Positions 35,303-44,637 are shown, counted from the first letter of the stretch. The stretch is DNA of 64,000 nucleotides from Oceanospirillum sediminis (GCF_014164585.1 NZ_JACJFM010000004.1:182580-246579), one strand, 5' to 3'. Notes: generated by a model from the letters alone, not told the origin. Made by a program: numbers and translations.

Positions 35303-36805
35303 ATGCCTGATAACCAACAAACCTTACGTAAAAAAACGCCAATGCACCTGCAGTCACTGGCATTTATCGATCTTGAGACCACAGGTCTTCGCACCACACG
35401 GGACCGAGTAACCGAGGTTGCTATTATTCGCTATCAGAATGGAAAAGAGCTGGATCGCTGGAGTCAGTTAGTCAATCCGGACATGGCGATTCCTGATCAG
35501 ATACAGCAGCTGACCGGTATCCACCAGGGTATGACTGATCCGGCCCCCCGGTTCGCAGAACTGGCCGATGAAATAAGAGACAGACTAAAAGGTTTTATTC
35601 TGGTGGCTCACAATGCTCGTTTTGATTACGGTTTTCTGCGCAATGAGTTCAACCGTCTTCAGGAGCAGCTGCATTGTCAGGTGCTATGTACAGTTAAACT
35701 ATCCCGTCGTCTGTTTCCAGCGCAGAAGAAACACAATCTGGATGCACTTCTGATAGCAGCGAATATCCCGGCAGAAAACCGTCACCGGGCCATGTCGGAT
35801 GCTCAGGCACTGGCACAATGGTTTCAGGGCTTGCCGGAAAGAACAGGCAGTGATGCTCTGGATCAGGCTATAGAGCAAGTGATGCGCCAGCAGGCCTTGC
35901 CCAGTCATATTGATCCCGGTGCGATTGAGGCTTTGCCTGATACCCCAGGCATCTATCGCTTCTATGGCGAGAATGAGTTGCCATTATATGTCGGTAAAAG
36001 TGTTACCTTGAGAAGTCGGGTTCGCTCTCATTTCTACGATGATCGCCATTCTGATAAAGAGATGCAGATGCTACAACAGATTCGCCGGATTGATTTTCAG
36101 CAAACCGCCGGTGAACTGGGAGCCCTGTTACTGGAAGCAGAGCAGGTGAAACAACTGAGCCCGGTATTTAACCGGCAGTTAAGAAAAAAACAGCAACTGA
36201 TGAGTCTGCAGTGGGATGGCACACTGAAGAAAGCGCCCAGGATTCTGGACGCTTCCAGTCTTAACTTTCACCAGTGTGATCAGTTTTATGGTCTGTTCCG
36301 CAATAAGAAAGATGCCGATAACACCCTGAGAAACCTGGCGGAAGAGTTCCGTCTATGCCTGAAAATGCTGGGTATCGAAAAAGGACGTGGCGCCTGCTTT
36401 GGCAGCCAGATTGGACGTTGTGACGGCGTATGTGCTGGTCGGGAAGATCGGGGCAGCTACACAGAACGGCAGAGCAATGCGCTGAACCGGTTAAAACTGG
36501 ATGCCTGGCCATTTCCCGGTGCCCTGGTTATTCAGGAGGATGCTCAGACGCCTTATACCAATCAGAAAAGGCAAAGCAGACAAAGCGACTTCCTGTTATT
36601 TGACAACTGGCGTTATCTCGGTTGTTTTGACGGCCTGCAGCAGGCAAACGAGCGCTATCAGGACAAAACGGCGCAAACCAGGCTGCCAGCTTTTGACCGG
36701 GATATCTATAAGGTACTGATCGCTCAGTTGAAAAAACAGGGAAAACATCTGATCTTACACCCTCTGGATGCCCTATCACCTGAGTATAAAGCAGACGGAA
36801 ATTGA
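35303..36805 (+). CDS. DnaQ-like exonuclease fused to UvrC-type GIY-YIG endonuclease
   Basis: A 500-residue two-domain protein. Residues about 15-180 form a DEDDh 3'-5' exonuclease (FIDLETTGL, LVAHNARFDYGFL, HRAMSDAQAL). Residues about 210-290 form a GIY-YIG nuclease (GIYRFYGENELPLYVGKS, LRSRVRSHF) followed by a UvrC/Cho-like region with cysteines (GACFGSQIGRCDGVCAG). E. coli Cho has only the second part. A role in nucleotide excision or DNA end processing is inferred. Neither possible start (35303, 35342) has a clear Shine-Dalgarno. Confidence 0.88.
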   Translation: MPDNQQTLRKKTPMHLQSLAFIDLETTGLRTTRDRVTEVAIIRYQNGKELDRWSQLVNPDMAIPDQIQQLTGIHQGMTDPAPRFAELADEIRDRLKGFILVAHNARFDYGFLRNEFNRLQEQLHCQVLCTVKLSRRLFPAQKKHNLDALLIAANIPAENRHRAMSDAQALAQWFQGLPERTGSDALDQAIEQVMRQQALPSHIDPGAIEALPDTPGIYRFYGENELPLYVGKSVTLRSRVRSHFYDDRHSDKEMQMLQQIRRIDFQQTAGELGALLLEAEQVKQLSPVFNRQLRKKQQLMSLQWDGTLKKAPRILDASSLNFHQCDQFYGLFRNKKDADNTLRNLAEEFRLCLKMLGIEKGRGACFGSQIGRCDGVCAGREDRGSYTERQSNALNRLKLDAWPFPGALVIQEDAQTPYTNQKRQSRQSDFLLFDNWRYLGCFDGLQQANERYQDKTAQTRLPAFDRDIYKVLIAQLKKQGKHLILHPLDALSPEYKADGN

Positions 36806-36842
36806 TAAAAACAGACTGAAGCAACAGCGATTAAAAGCTGTT

Positions 36843-36882
36843 TCAGACAGGATGATCATTCAAAACAGACCATCCTGTCTGA
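36843..36882. terminator. Convergent-gene hairpin
   Basis: TCAGACAGGATG and CATCCTGTCTGA form a 12-base perfect stem with a 16-base loop, between the nuclease gene and the convergent hydrolase gene. Confidence 0.65.
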
Positions 36883-36894
36883 CAATATTCCGGG

Positions 36895-37680
36895 TTACTG
36901 AATCAGAAACTCACTGACCTTCTGATGAAATTCCAGTGGTTTTTCAGCATGCAGCCAGTGACCCGCATCTTTGATGGTTACCAGTTGATGGCCACTGAAT
37001 AAAGCGTTAATCCGGGACAGATAATCATCACGTACGTACTCCGAACGTTCACCACGAATAAACAGGCTCCGACCGGCAAAACCATCTCCCTGAGGAGACT
37101 GAGTCACGGCATCATAGTCATCACGGATATAATCCAGGCCCACACGCCACTCCAGTTTACCTGATGGCTTCTTCTCAAGGTTCGTCATCAGAAACTGACG
37201 CACACCCAACTCACTGACATGCTCGCTCATCAGCTGATCCGCTTCTTTACGGGAAGTCGCACCACCGGCCTGGCGTACCGCATAAAAGGCGGCAATCACG
37301 TCATCATGGCCATGGTCATACTGAACCGGTGCAATATCAGCCACTACCAGTCGATCCACTTTTTCCGGGTGGGACAATGCCAGCTGCATCGCCACTTTCC
37401 CCCCCATGGAATGCCCGATAATACGAGCCTGATTAATCTGTTGATCCTGCATAAATTTCAGCAGATCCGCCGCCATCGCCTGATAGCTCATACCTTCAGT
37501 ATGAGGTGACCGGCCATGATTACGCAGATCCACACAGTAAACTTTGTATTGTTCAGCAAACTTTTTTGCCAGAGTCCGCCAGTTATCAGCTGAACCAAAC
37601 AAGCCGTGAATAATAATCAGCGCAGAGCCTTCGCCCTGTTCAGTAAAATACAGATCAACAGCAGAGGTAGTTTCGGACAT
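36895..37680 (-). CDS. Alpha/beta-fold esterase, YbfF-like
   Basis: A 261-residue cytosolic alpha/beta hydrolase with the YbfF layout: oxyanion region LIIHGLFGSADNWRTLA, nucleophile elbow IGHSMGGKVAMQ, VVADIAPVQYDHGH, and catalytic His in AGHWLHAEKP. YbfF hydrolyses acyl-CoA and small esters in vitro; the natural substrate is unknown. It is a single gene convergent with the nuclease fusion. Confidence 0.88.
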   Translation of the reverse strand: MSETTSAVDLYFTEQGEGSALIIIHGLFGSADNWRTLAKKFAEQYKVYCVDLRNHGRSPHTEGMSYQAMAADLLKFMQDQQINQARIIGHSMGGKVAMQLALSHPEKVDRLVVADIAPVQYDHGHDDVIAAFYAVRQAGGATSRKEADQLMSEHVSELGVRQFLMTNLEKKPSGKLEWRVGLDYIRDDYDAVTQSPQGDGFAGRSLFIRGERSEYVRDDYLSRINALFSGHQLVTIKDAGHWLHAEKPLEFHQKVSEFLIQ

Positions 37681-37876
37681 TTTTTTTCCTGTTTATTACC
37701 TGATTTCCGGTAGCGGAGAGATCTTATCCTATGCCGCAAAAGTGCACCAGCAATCACCAGAAACAAGATGCGATATCATTGTTTACTTATAGTTAACACT
37801 GCTTTCCGTAACAGGCTGTTTTTCAGGGTAGCGTAAGTTCATAAACTGACAGGAAAATAAATAAGGATTTCTTACT

Positions 37877-38716
37877 ATGCCCCATTCCCCACTCAGCTCA
37901 GAATCGTCGCAACCGGGCAACTATCGACAACCCAGCCTTTTTATCTCTCACGGATCACCGGATCTGATACTGGCTCAGACAGAAGCCAGTGTGTTTCTGA
38001 GAAACCTGAACCACAGACTCACCGGGTATACCTGCCAGCCTGATGCGATTCTGGTTATTTCTGCTCATTGGGAGACGCCATCACCGGTAGTCGCCATCAC
38101 AGCAGCGGAGCATCCGGCAACTATACATGATTTCTACGGTTTTCCTGATGAGTTATACCGGATACATTATCCTGCTCCCGGAGCACCGGATCTGGCACGC
38201 AGTATTCAGCAACATCTGATCACAGAAAATATAGATGCCCGCCTGCATCCGAGCCGAGGGCTTGATCATGGTGTATGGTCACCGTTGGCTATGATCTGGC
38301 CCGATGCGGATATTCCTGTGATACAGATATCATTACCTCGTAATATGCCTGAACAGATTTACTGGCAACTGGGTCTGGCTTTAAGGCCATTCAGGTGTAA
38401 AAATTGTCTGATTATTGGCAGTGGCTCTGCAACTCATAATTTGTCATCCCTGCGTCTGGCCCACTCCCGTCATCAGCAACCCGATCCATCAGCCACTGAA
38501 TTTATTCACTGGTTACATCAGGCTGTCATACAAGAAGACAAAGCCGCTCTGCTGGATTACAAGAACGCCCCTTATGGCCAGTGGCACCATCCGACTCCGG
38601 AACACTTTCTGCCTCTGCTGGTTGCAGCGGGTGCCGGACAGGGGTCTGAAGGACAGGTCCTGCATGATAGTTATGACTACGGCTTTTTATCTATGGCGAG
38701 TTACATCTGGCAGTAA
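37877..38716 (+). CDS. Class III extradiol dioxygenase (DODA/YgiD family)
   Basis: A 279-residue protein of the LigB superfamily. Likely metal ligands are the early SLFISHGSPDLIL, the histidine in VISAHWETPS, DHGVWSPLAMIWPDADIPV and the late HDSYDYGFLSMASYIW. E. coli YgiD opens DOPA; the physiological substrate here is unknown. It is a single gene; AAGGA precedes its ATG. Confidence 0.88.
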   Translation: MPHSPLSSESSQPGNYRQPSLFISHGSPDLILAQTEASVFLRNLNHRLTGYTCQPDAILVISAHWETPSPVVAITAAEHPATIHDFYGFPDELYRIHYPAPGAPDLARSIQQHLITENIDARLHPSRGLDHGVWSPLAMIWPDADIPVIQISLPRNMPEQIYWQLGLALRPFRCKNCLIIGSGSATHNLSSLRLAHSRHQQPDPSATEFIHWLHQAVIQEDKAALLDYKNAPYGQWHHPTPEHFLPLLVAAGAGQGSEGQVLHDSYDYGFLSMASYIWQ

Positions 38717-38850
38717 TAATCTAATACAGGAGTAAATTATTTCGCTGTCGCAAAAACGAAAAAAAATCTATCTACACTGACCGCCATGTTATACAGAACC
38801 GGTCAGATCAGATATATGGTTTAAAACCGGTCGCAACAGGAGTGTGCAGT

Positions 38851-39684
38851 TTGAGTATTTCAAAGTTAGAACTGGTTTATCGACTAGCCAGACAGGAAGA
38901 TGCGGTTCCTGTACTGTTTGTCCACGGTATTTTTTGTGGAGCCTGGGTCTGGGAAGAACATTTTCTGGATTGGTTTGCACAACGGGGGTATCACGCCTAT
39001 GCCGTTAGTTTAAGGGGGCATGGTCGCTCCTCCGCGCCTGACCCGTTGGGACAGTATACTCTGAATGATTATGTGCAGGATCTGAAAGACGCAATACAGA
39101 CGATCGAAAGCACTCATAAACAACCCCCTTTGCTGGTCGGGCACTCCATGGGAGGCATGGTGGTTCAGCGTTTCCTGAGCCGCCATGAAGCCCGAGGAGC
39201 AGTACTGGCCAGCAGCATCCCCCCCCAGGGCATGATGCCGCTCTCATGGCAAAGCTTCTGGCAGGATCCGTTAACCACCATGGAAATGACCCAAACCTAC
39301 CTGATGCCAGAGCTGGCCACGACAGAGCAGCTACGTCGCTATCTGTTTGCCGGTCCCGTTGATCAGGACAAACTGGAACGCTGGCTGGAACGCCTCGTAC
39401 CTGAATCTCAGCGCCTGCTGTGGGATATGAGCTGGCATAATCTGCCGAACCCCTTTGAAGTATCCCGAACACCAATAGCCGTCACGGGAGCTTTGCATGA
39501 TCGTCTGGTACCACGGGTTATCGTGACAATGACTGCTGCGACCTATGGCTGTCAGCCACACTGGATAGATTCAGGGCATGGTTTCATGCTGGACAGTAAC
39601 TGGAAAGATGCGGCCCAGGTTATCTCTGGAGCCCTGACCGAAGTTTTGCTGGCAGAACAGGAAAAGGCTGCTGCGTACGCCTGA
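38851..39684 (+). CDS. Alpha/beta hydrolase
   Basis: A 277-residue hydrolase: VLFVHGIFCGAWVWEEHFLDW, nucleophile elbow LVGHSMGGMVVQRFL, acid in GALHDRLVP and histidine in SGHGFMLDSNW. The start is called at TTG 38851, eight bases after AGGAG; a GTG at 38842 would lie within the ribosome site. Its last 65 bases overlap the convergent GIY-YIG gene. No specific substrate can be assigned. Confidence 0.85.
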   Translation: MSISKLELVYRLARQEDAVPVLFVHGIFCGAWVWEEHFLDWFAQRGYHAYAVSLRGHGRSSAPDPLGQYTLNDYVQDLKDAIQTIESTHKQPPLLVGHSMGGMVVQRFLSRHEARGAVLASSIPPQGMMPLSWQSFWQDPLTTMEMTQTYLMPELATTEQLRRYLFAGPVDQDKLERWLERLVPESQRLLWDMSWHNLPNPFEVSRTPIAVTGALHDRLVPRVIVTMTAATYGCQPHWIDSGHGFMLDSNWKDAAQVISGALTEVLLAEQEKAAAYA

Positions 39685-40186
39685 CCTCTTTTATATCAGG
39701 TGGCTCCACAATGAGCTGCCTGTTTTTTTGTCTGAACGTTCTTATGGCAGGCAAACGCCTGAAGTGAAAAAAGTGTGTATGGCATTTACAGTCAGAAGCG
39801 CCAAGTCCTGTTACCGGGGCCTGTACACCTTTCCACTGACTCAGAATATCTGCCCATGCATGTTCAAAAACACCGGTATTTGTCGTATACCAGATGCCGA
39901 CTAACTGCATTTCTGGCCGCAGATAGTCCAGATGCCAGTGACATTTGTTCTGGCAGCTCATATGGTGCTTCAGTCTGGACTTTAAACCACCACTACCTTT
40001 AGCACTGCCAGTATACAAAAAGAATCCGGGCTGAAAGAGGTATTCACCCAACCTTCCCACCCTTATAATCTGCTCTTCAGGCAGATAAAACGCTATAACA
40101 TAGCTGCCCTTTTGCGCCGGAATATTCCCGCTCAGAGTTGTCAGTTCTGTATCACTCAGATCATATTCTGCTTTTTCTACAGTCAT
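39620..40186 (-). CDS. GIY-YIG nuclease family protein (DUF123)
   Basis: A 188-residue protein with a DUF123-type GIY-YIG core: GSYVIAFYLPEEQIIRVGRL, FFLYTGSAKGSGGLKSRLKHH, CHWHLDYLRPEM and a C-terminal GLGASDCKCHTHFFHF with Cys/His residues. A few dozen residues follow the domain to the stop. Members are thought to be DNA nucleases, mostly untested. The 3' end overlaps the convergent hydrolase gene by 65 bases, which is unusual and suggests that one stop codon was lost or extended. Confidence 0.82.
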   Translation of the reverse strand: MTVEKAEYDLSDTELTTLSGNIPAQKGSYVIAFYLPEEQIIRVGRLGEYLFQPGFFLYTGSAKGSGGLKSRLKHHMSCQNKCHWHLDYLRPEMQLVGIWYTTNTGVFEHAWADILSQWKGVQAPVTGLGASDCKCHTHFFHFRRLPAIRTFRQKNRQLIVEPPDIKEVRRTQQPFPVLPAKLRSGLQR

Positions 40187-40398
40187 CTTACTATCACACC
40201 AAACGACTTATCCCCCCAAAAGCCCGCCATACATAAGAAGTCACCTGACAGGCTATTTTCCAGAAATAACCTTAATGGAAAAAAATCCATATAAGCAAAT
40301 GTGAGATCTCTTTCTATACTCAGAATGGATTGTCAGTATTCATTGAGCCGCGTCTTATTGTCGTTTTCAGTAATGGAGCAGTCAAAAGGAGGCTGATC

Positions 40399-40635
40399 AT
40401 GGACTTATCAAAACACACGATGAGTACTTTATTTGCTCAACTGGGCTTGCCCAATGATGATAAATTCATAGCCCGGTTTATTCTGCAGAATACCTTGCCA
40501 GAAGGCCAGCCTATCTATGAAGCCAGTTGTTTCAATGACTCTCAGACTGCTTTCCTGGCTCAGGGACTGGATGAAGACTCTGACTGGACAGAGCTTATCG
40601 ATAGTCTGGATGCAGCCATGAGAGCGCCTCATTAG
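40399..40635 (+). CDS. DUF2789 family protein
   Basis: A 78-residue protein with the DUF2789 pattern (MDLSKHTMSTLFAQLGLP, FIARFILQNTLPEGQPIYEA, FLAQGLDEDSDWTELID). A strong AGGAGG precedes ATG 40399; the longer frame from 40330 is not needed. The function is unknown; the family is mostly found in Pseudomonas-like gammaproteobacteria. Confidence 0.85.
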   Translation: MDLSKHTMSTLFAQLGLPNDDKFIARFILQNTLPEGQPIYEASCFNDSQTAFLAQGLDEDSDWTELIDSLDAAMRAPH

Positions 40636-40814
40636 AGGCCCCCTCATGAGTTATGCCTGTTATTACAGACGCCCACTCTGCCACTGTTTCGATAATACAG
40701 ATCCGGAGTGAACTTTTTATGGTGAAGTGTGTTCTGAGAGTAATATTACATCATTACATCTCGGGTAATTCCTGTTATCCTGCATATTCTATGAGTACTT
40801 TTTTATCTGGCGCT

Positions 40815-41060
40815 ATGACAAAATCCAGTGAACCTCCAGGGAAGCATAACTTCCTGACTTTATTAAGATTTCCCCACACTCTTATTTTCCTGGCGAAAAT
40901 TTTTCGTCAGAAATACCTGAATCATCATCAGGTATTCTCCCGTCGCTCCCTGTTTGCAGAGTCAGCGGGCTTTTCTGCTCAGATAAGCCTCCCGGATAAC
41001 AAAATTGTCATCCGGAGCCTGACGCCATTATTTCACCAGAAAATAAATAAAAAGCAGTGA
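40815..41060 (+). CDS. Hypothetical basic protein (81 aa), doubtful
   Basis: An open frame giving a basic 81-residue product (LTLLRFPHTLIFLAKIFRQK, SRRSLFAESAGFSAQISLPD). Its TGA overlaps a GTG in the next gene's frame (GTGA), a pattern seen with coupled genes. There is no clear Shine-Dalgarno and I recognise no family, so it could be a chance frame. Confidence 0.3.
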   Translation: MTKSSEPPGKHNFLTLLRFPHTLIFLAKIFRQKYLNHHQVFSRRSLFAESAGFSAQISLPDNKIVIRSLTPLFHQKINKKQ

Positions 41061-41077
41061 CTGAGGCACCAAGCATA

Positions 41078-41785
41078 ATGCGAATACATGTTTTGCAGCA
41101 TGTTTCCTATGAGGGCCCTGGCAGTATCGCCTTGTGGGCAGAGAAACATGACTATCCCGTTACTTACACTCGTTTTTACAAAGGCGATACCCTTCCTGAT
41201 GAAGATAGCTTTGACCTGCTGTTGATTCTGGGTGGCGTGATGGGGGCTAATGATGATAAGAAAGTCCCCTGGCTGAATGATGAGAAGCAGTTTATAGCTA
41301 ATGCCATTGATCAGGGTAAAATGGTACTGGGTATCTGCCTGGGGGCTCAGCTGGTAGCCCATGTTCTGGGTGCTGACGTGCAGCAGCATGAGCACAGAGA
41401 AATAGGCTGGTTTCCCATCACAGCGACTCCCAACGCTATGGTACTGGGTTTACCTCAGCAATTTCAGGCATTTCACTGGCATGGGGACACCTTCTCTTTG
41501 CCAGAAGGAGCGGTACACCTGGGAAGCAGTGAGGCCTGCACCAATCAGGGCTTCATCTATCAGGACAGGGTGGTTGCGCTGCAGTTTCATCTGGAAACGA
41601 CACCTGATGCCGCTCAGGAATTAATCGATGCCTGCTCTCATGAAATTGACAATGGGCCTCATACCCAGCCAGAAGCAGCCATGCTGGTTGATCTTGAACT
41701 GTTTGATGAAGCCAACCAGCGTATGGAACAGGTTATGGGTTATATGCTCAGTCAGATGGCTATGGTGAGCGAATGTACCGGCTGA
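41078..41785 (+). CDS. Class I glutamine amidotransferase-like protein
   Basis: A 235-residue protein with the triad-type glutaminase fold: catalytic cysteine in LGICLGAQLVAHVLG, HREIGWFPI, FHWHGDTFSLPEGA and the His-x-Glu pair in LQFHLETTPD. The family includes GMP-synthase-like proteins without a fused synthetase; gamma-glutamyl hydrolase or amidotransferase roles are known for relatives. The start is set at ATG 41078 by family alignment (MRIHVLQHV); a GTG at 41057 is possible. Confidence 0.85.
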   Translation: MRIHVLQHVSYEGPGSIALWAEKHDYPVTYTRFYKGDTLPDEDSFDLLLILGGVMGANDDKKVPWLNDEKQFIANAIDQGKMVLGICLGAQLVAHVLGADVQQHEHREIGWFPITATPNAMVLGLPQQFQAFHWHGDTFSLPEGAVHLGSSEACTNQGFIYQDRVVALQFHLETTPDAAQELIDACSHEIDNGPHTQPEAAMLVDLELFDEANQRMEQVMGYMLSQMAMVSECTG

Positions 41786-41866
41786 GCTGGCATGTGGTCA
41801 GTTTTTTCTTCGCATACTGCTCCGTTACCGGGTCGGCCTGATACTGTTGATACGATACGATGAAAA

Positions 41867-43168
41867 TCAGTACGGGCTGACCAGACCTTGCATAGCCGCT
41901 CTCTCGCTCTCTTCGTAAAGAAACAGCACCATTTCTCTGATTAACTGATCATCGGGCATCGCCTGACGCATTCTGATTGCAATTGCCAGTGCCCGCTCCA
42001 GATTCCCCTCATTTCTGAAGGCAATCACTCGCTGGTAAGCCAGACAACGGGTCAGCAGTGCGAACCCTTTCTGGTTACGAGCACACACCAGCGTATCAAA
42101 GCCAGCATCAGGCTTGTTCCAGTCTCCGAAAATAGCATTCAGCCAGGATTCAGGGTCATCTAATACCCAGACAGTTCCTGCTACACTCTCCTCCTGATGA
42201 ACGGAGACCGGAAAAGGAAAGCGGGTAATTTGCTGCCAGTGATCCGGTAAACCTTTTATCCATACCCCACCCAGCACCTGCCCGGCTTCCGGATTAATAC
42301 GTAACCCATACAGCCATAACACAGTGCCATTAGCAGGATTGCGCAGAATTCTCGGATTAATCAATGTAACAGGAAGCTGTTCTTTCAACCAGCCATCCTG
42401 CATCAGCAGGTTTGTCGCACGCGCCAGCATCTGATAAGGCATCGCAATACTAAGATGATGTACGGAAAGCAAAGCTTTCTCATTTCGGAGTAATCCGGAT
42501 AAAGTACTTCCAGTCGCAAAACCGTGAATTCCCTGATCAGACAGTTGTGCAAGCACTTTCCACAACACACTTTCCTGTCCCTCTATTCTTGCTTGCTCCG
42601 TACTGGGCATCAACAGCTCATCAACAGCAGATTCAACATAAATATCTGTCAGAGAAGAGTGTTTATAATTCAGCAATAAGCGAAAGGCTTTCCTGTAATG
42701 AAGTTCAGCTTCTGGTAAATGCCCCTGGATCACAGCCAGTCTGGCGACACCAACACGTGATGACAAACGCGTTTCATCCAGCGTCAGGGCTTTATTGAAA
42801 TAGCTTTCGGCCCGATCCGGCTGCTGATTAAGTTCTTCTATCAGACCAAGAATCTCATAAGGTTCGGGCAGCTCAGACCAACGCTGAGTCATATGCTCAC
42901 AATACAATCTGGCACGACCATACTGATCATTACGGAACAAAGCCTGAATTCTGCTCAGCTGAGAACTTTTATCATCAGGTAGAAGCTCTGCAGCATACTC
43001 CATCGCACCCAGCGCCTCTGTAGGACGCCCAAGGTTCTGAAAAATAGTTCCCATTGCTTTCCACACCAACCCTTGGGAACTGTCCAGAGACAACAAGGAC
43101 TCAGCCACATTGAGGGCTTCATCAAAGCGTTTTTTTTCCAGGAGGTGATTCAGAGACGAGATACTCAC
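41867..43168 (-). CDS. TPR protein with degenerate LicD/fukutin-like C-terminal half
   Basis: A 433-residue protein. Residues about 1-160 are tetratricopeptide repeats (FDEALNVAESLLSLD, GRPTEALGAMEYAAELLPDD, DRAESYFNKALTLD). Residues about 200-390 resemble LicD/fukutin transferases: GFATGSTLSGLLRNE where LicD has a GTLLG-R motif, and LDDPESWLNAIFGDWNKPDA where relatives have the YGDW motif. The acidic DxD residues that should follow the arginine are missing (LLSVHHLSIAM). It may be non-catalytic or retain sugar-phosphate binding. This domain call is my reading and unconfirmed. Confidence 0.6.
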   Translation of the reverse strand: MSISSLNHLLEKKRFDEALNVAESLLSLDSSQGLVWKAMGTIFQNLGRPTEALGAMEYAAELLPDDKSSQLSRIQALFRNDQYGRARLYCEHMTQRWSELPEPYEILGLIEELNQQPDRAESYFNKALTLDETRLSSRVGVARLAVIQGHLPEAELHYRKAFRLLLNYKHSSLTDIYVESAVDELLMPSTEQARIEGQESVLWKVLAQLSDQGIHGFATGSTLSGLLRNEKALLSVHHLSIAMPYQMLARATNLLMQDGWLKEQLPVTLINPRILRNPANGTVLWLYGLRINPEAGQVLGGVWIKGLPDHWQQITRFPFPVSVHQEESVAGTVWVLDDPESWLNAIFGDWNKPDAGFDTLVCARNQKGFALLTRCLAYQRVIAFRNEGNLERALAIAIRMRQAMPDDQLIREMVLFLYEESERAAMQGLVSPY

Positions 43169-43479
43169 AAGATTCAGCCCTGCTCAGAGAATAACTGCTG
43201 AAATACCTTCAGACTTGTATCAGACAAGGGACTGAGCGGTTAAATTTCAGAATGCCGTGGATATAACCCTAGAATATATCCTGCAGTGAAGAAACGAGAA
43301 AAATATGAAAAAGAGATCTGGCGCACAAGATCAGTGCATAATAGTGAGAAATAGTATCCGGATCTGAGCAAATGACCCCACTAGCAGATACTACCTCCCG
43401 ATGAATTAATCGGGAGGTAGCTGGCAGATAAAATCTGGCTATGGCCCGTAAGCTGTTACAGCAAACGATTGATCACATA
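43169..43479. other. Intergenic region with a perfect GC-rich hairpin
   Basis: About 310 bases without a gene between two minus-strand units. It contains the hairpin at 43391-43420; nothing else is recognised. Confidence 0.4.
43391..43420. repeat. Perfect 12-base-arm hairpin
   Basis: CTACCTCCCGAT, loop GAATTA, ATCGGGAGGTAG. It lies 60 bases past the aminotransferase stop. The lack of a U-tract argues against a simple terminator. Confidence 0.6.
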
Positions 43480-44637
43480 TCAACGGGCCAGTACTCCGGC
43501 CAGACGTTTAACACCTTCTTCCATATCCTCTGGTGTCATCTGACTGAAGCTCAGGCGTAGCGTATTATCCGCAGATTTTTCAACAGCAAACGGAGTGCCC
43601 GGCAGAGCAACAACACCGGCTTCAATACCATCCTGTAATACAGAACGGGTATCCTGCTCCAGTGTCAGCCAGAAAAACATGCCTCCGGCCGGAAGCTGCC
43701 AGCGAACACTATCCGGCAGGTATTGCTGTAGCAATTTCTGCATATAATCCCGTTTTTTCTGATAATGAGCCTTAAGCTTTGCAACATGATCAGGTAAACG
43801 CCCCTCTTTCAGAAACTGACCAATAATCGCCTGTCCCAGACGATTGCTGTGCAGATCAGTAGCCTGTTTTGCCCTCAGAATCCACGGATACAGCTCAGGA
43901 TGAGCAATGACAAACCCGGTACGCAGGCCAGGCCAGAGCATTTTAGAGAAGGAGCCCATATATAGCCATTTAGCACTTGTCAGATAAGATGATACCGGGC
44001 GCGTGAAGGCATTATCATAGTTCAGTACCCGGTAAGGATCATCTTCCACCAGAGTGACATCATACCGATCAATCAGTTCTGCCACCGCCCTGCGCTCTTG
44101 CTCACTGTAGCTGTATCCCGTCGGGTTCTGGAACGTTGGAATCAGATAGATCATACGAGGCTTTCGAGTCTGCAGTAATGACTCCAGCCCGGCCAGATCA
44201 ACTCCTTGCTCATCCAGAGTAAAAGGCACCAGATTAGCCCCTAACCCTCTGAGAACCTGCAACATCGCCAGGTAAGTCGGATCCTCTACCAGTACATCAC
44301 TTCCGGCATCCACCAGAATGCGTGCAGCCAGATCCAGCCCCTGTTGCGAGCCAGAGGTAATAATTACCTGCTCTTCTGAGCAAGGCAGCCCTTCCTCACC
44401 CAGCCATTTAACCAGCTCCTTAATCAGGCTGCTTTCGCCATCTGATGTGCCGTACTGACTGATCGCAGCCAGATTATCCAGTACCGGCATTTCAGGCATG
44501 ACCGCCGCATCAGGTAATCCACCTGCAAATGAGATCATTCCAGGCTGCTGGCTGACATGCAGAATTTCACGTACCGGAGAACCCGGAAGACGATTAGCAT
44601 AATCAGACAGATTAAGTTCAGGCGCAGGCGAAGTCAT
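43480..44637 (-). CDS. Class I PLP-dependent aminotransferase (2-aminoadipate/LysN-like)
   Basis: A 385-residue fold-type I aminotransferase: MISFAGGLPDAAVMPEM, ITSGSQQGLDLAARIL, IPTFQNPTGYSYSEQERR, DDPYRVLNY and the PLP lysine in SFSKMLWPGLRTGFV. These features fit the LysN/2-aminoadipate or multi-substrate group. It is divergent from a MocR-type regulator which probably controls it. The substrate is not determined. Confidence 0.9.
   Translation of the reverse strand: MTSPAPELNLSDYANRLPGSPVREILHVSQQPGMISFAGGLPDAAVMPEMPVLDNLAAISQYGTSDGESSLIKELVKWLGEEGLPCSEEQVIITSGSQQGLDLAARILVDAGSDVLVEDPTYLAMLQVLRGLGANLVPFTLDEQGVDLAGLESLLQTRKPRMIYLIPTFQNPTGYSYSEQERRAVAELIDRYDVTLVEDDPYRVLNYDNAFTRPVSSYLTSAKWLYMGSFSKMLWPGLRTGFVIAHPELYPWILRAKQATDLHSNRLGQAIIGQFLKEGRLPDHVAKLKAHYQKKRDYMQKLLQQYLPDSVRWQLPAGGMFFWLTLEQDTRSVLQDGIEAGVVALPGTPFAVEKSADNTLRLSFSQMTPEDMEEGVKRLAGVLAR

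Noticed and set aside
41057-41785. GTG 41057 as the amidotransferase start, coupled to the preceding frame through GTGA
   Set aside because: Family members start at the MRIHVLQHV segment (ATG 41078), and the upstream 81-residue frame is itself doubtful. It is kept only as an alternative.
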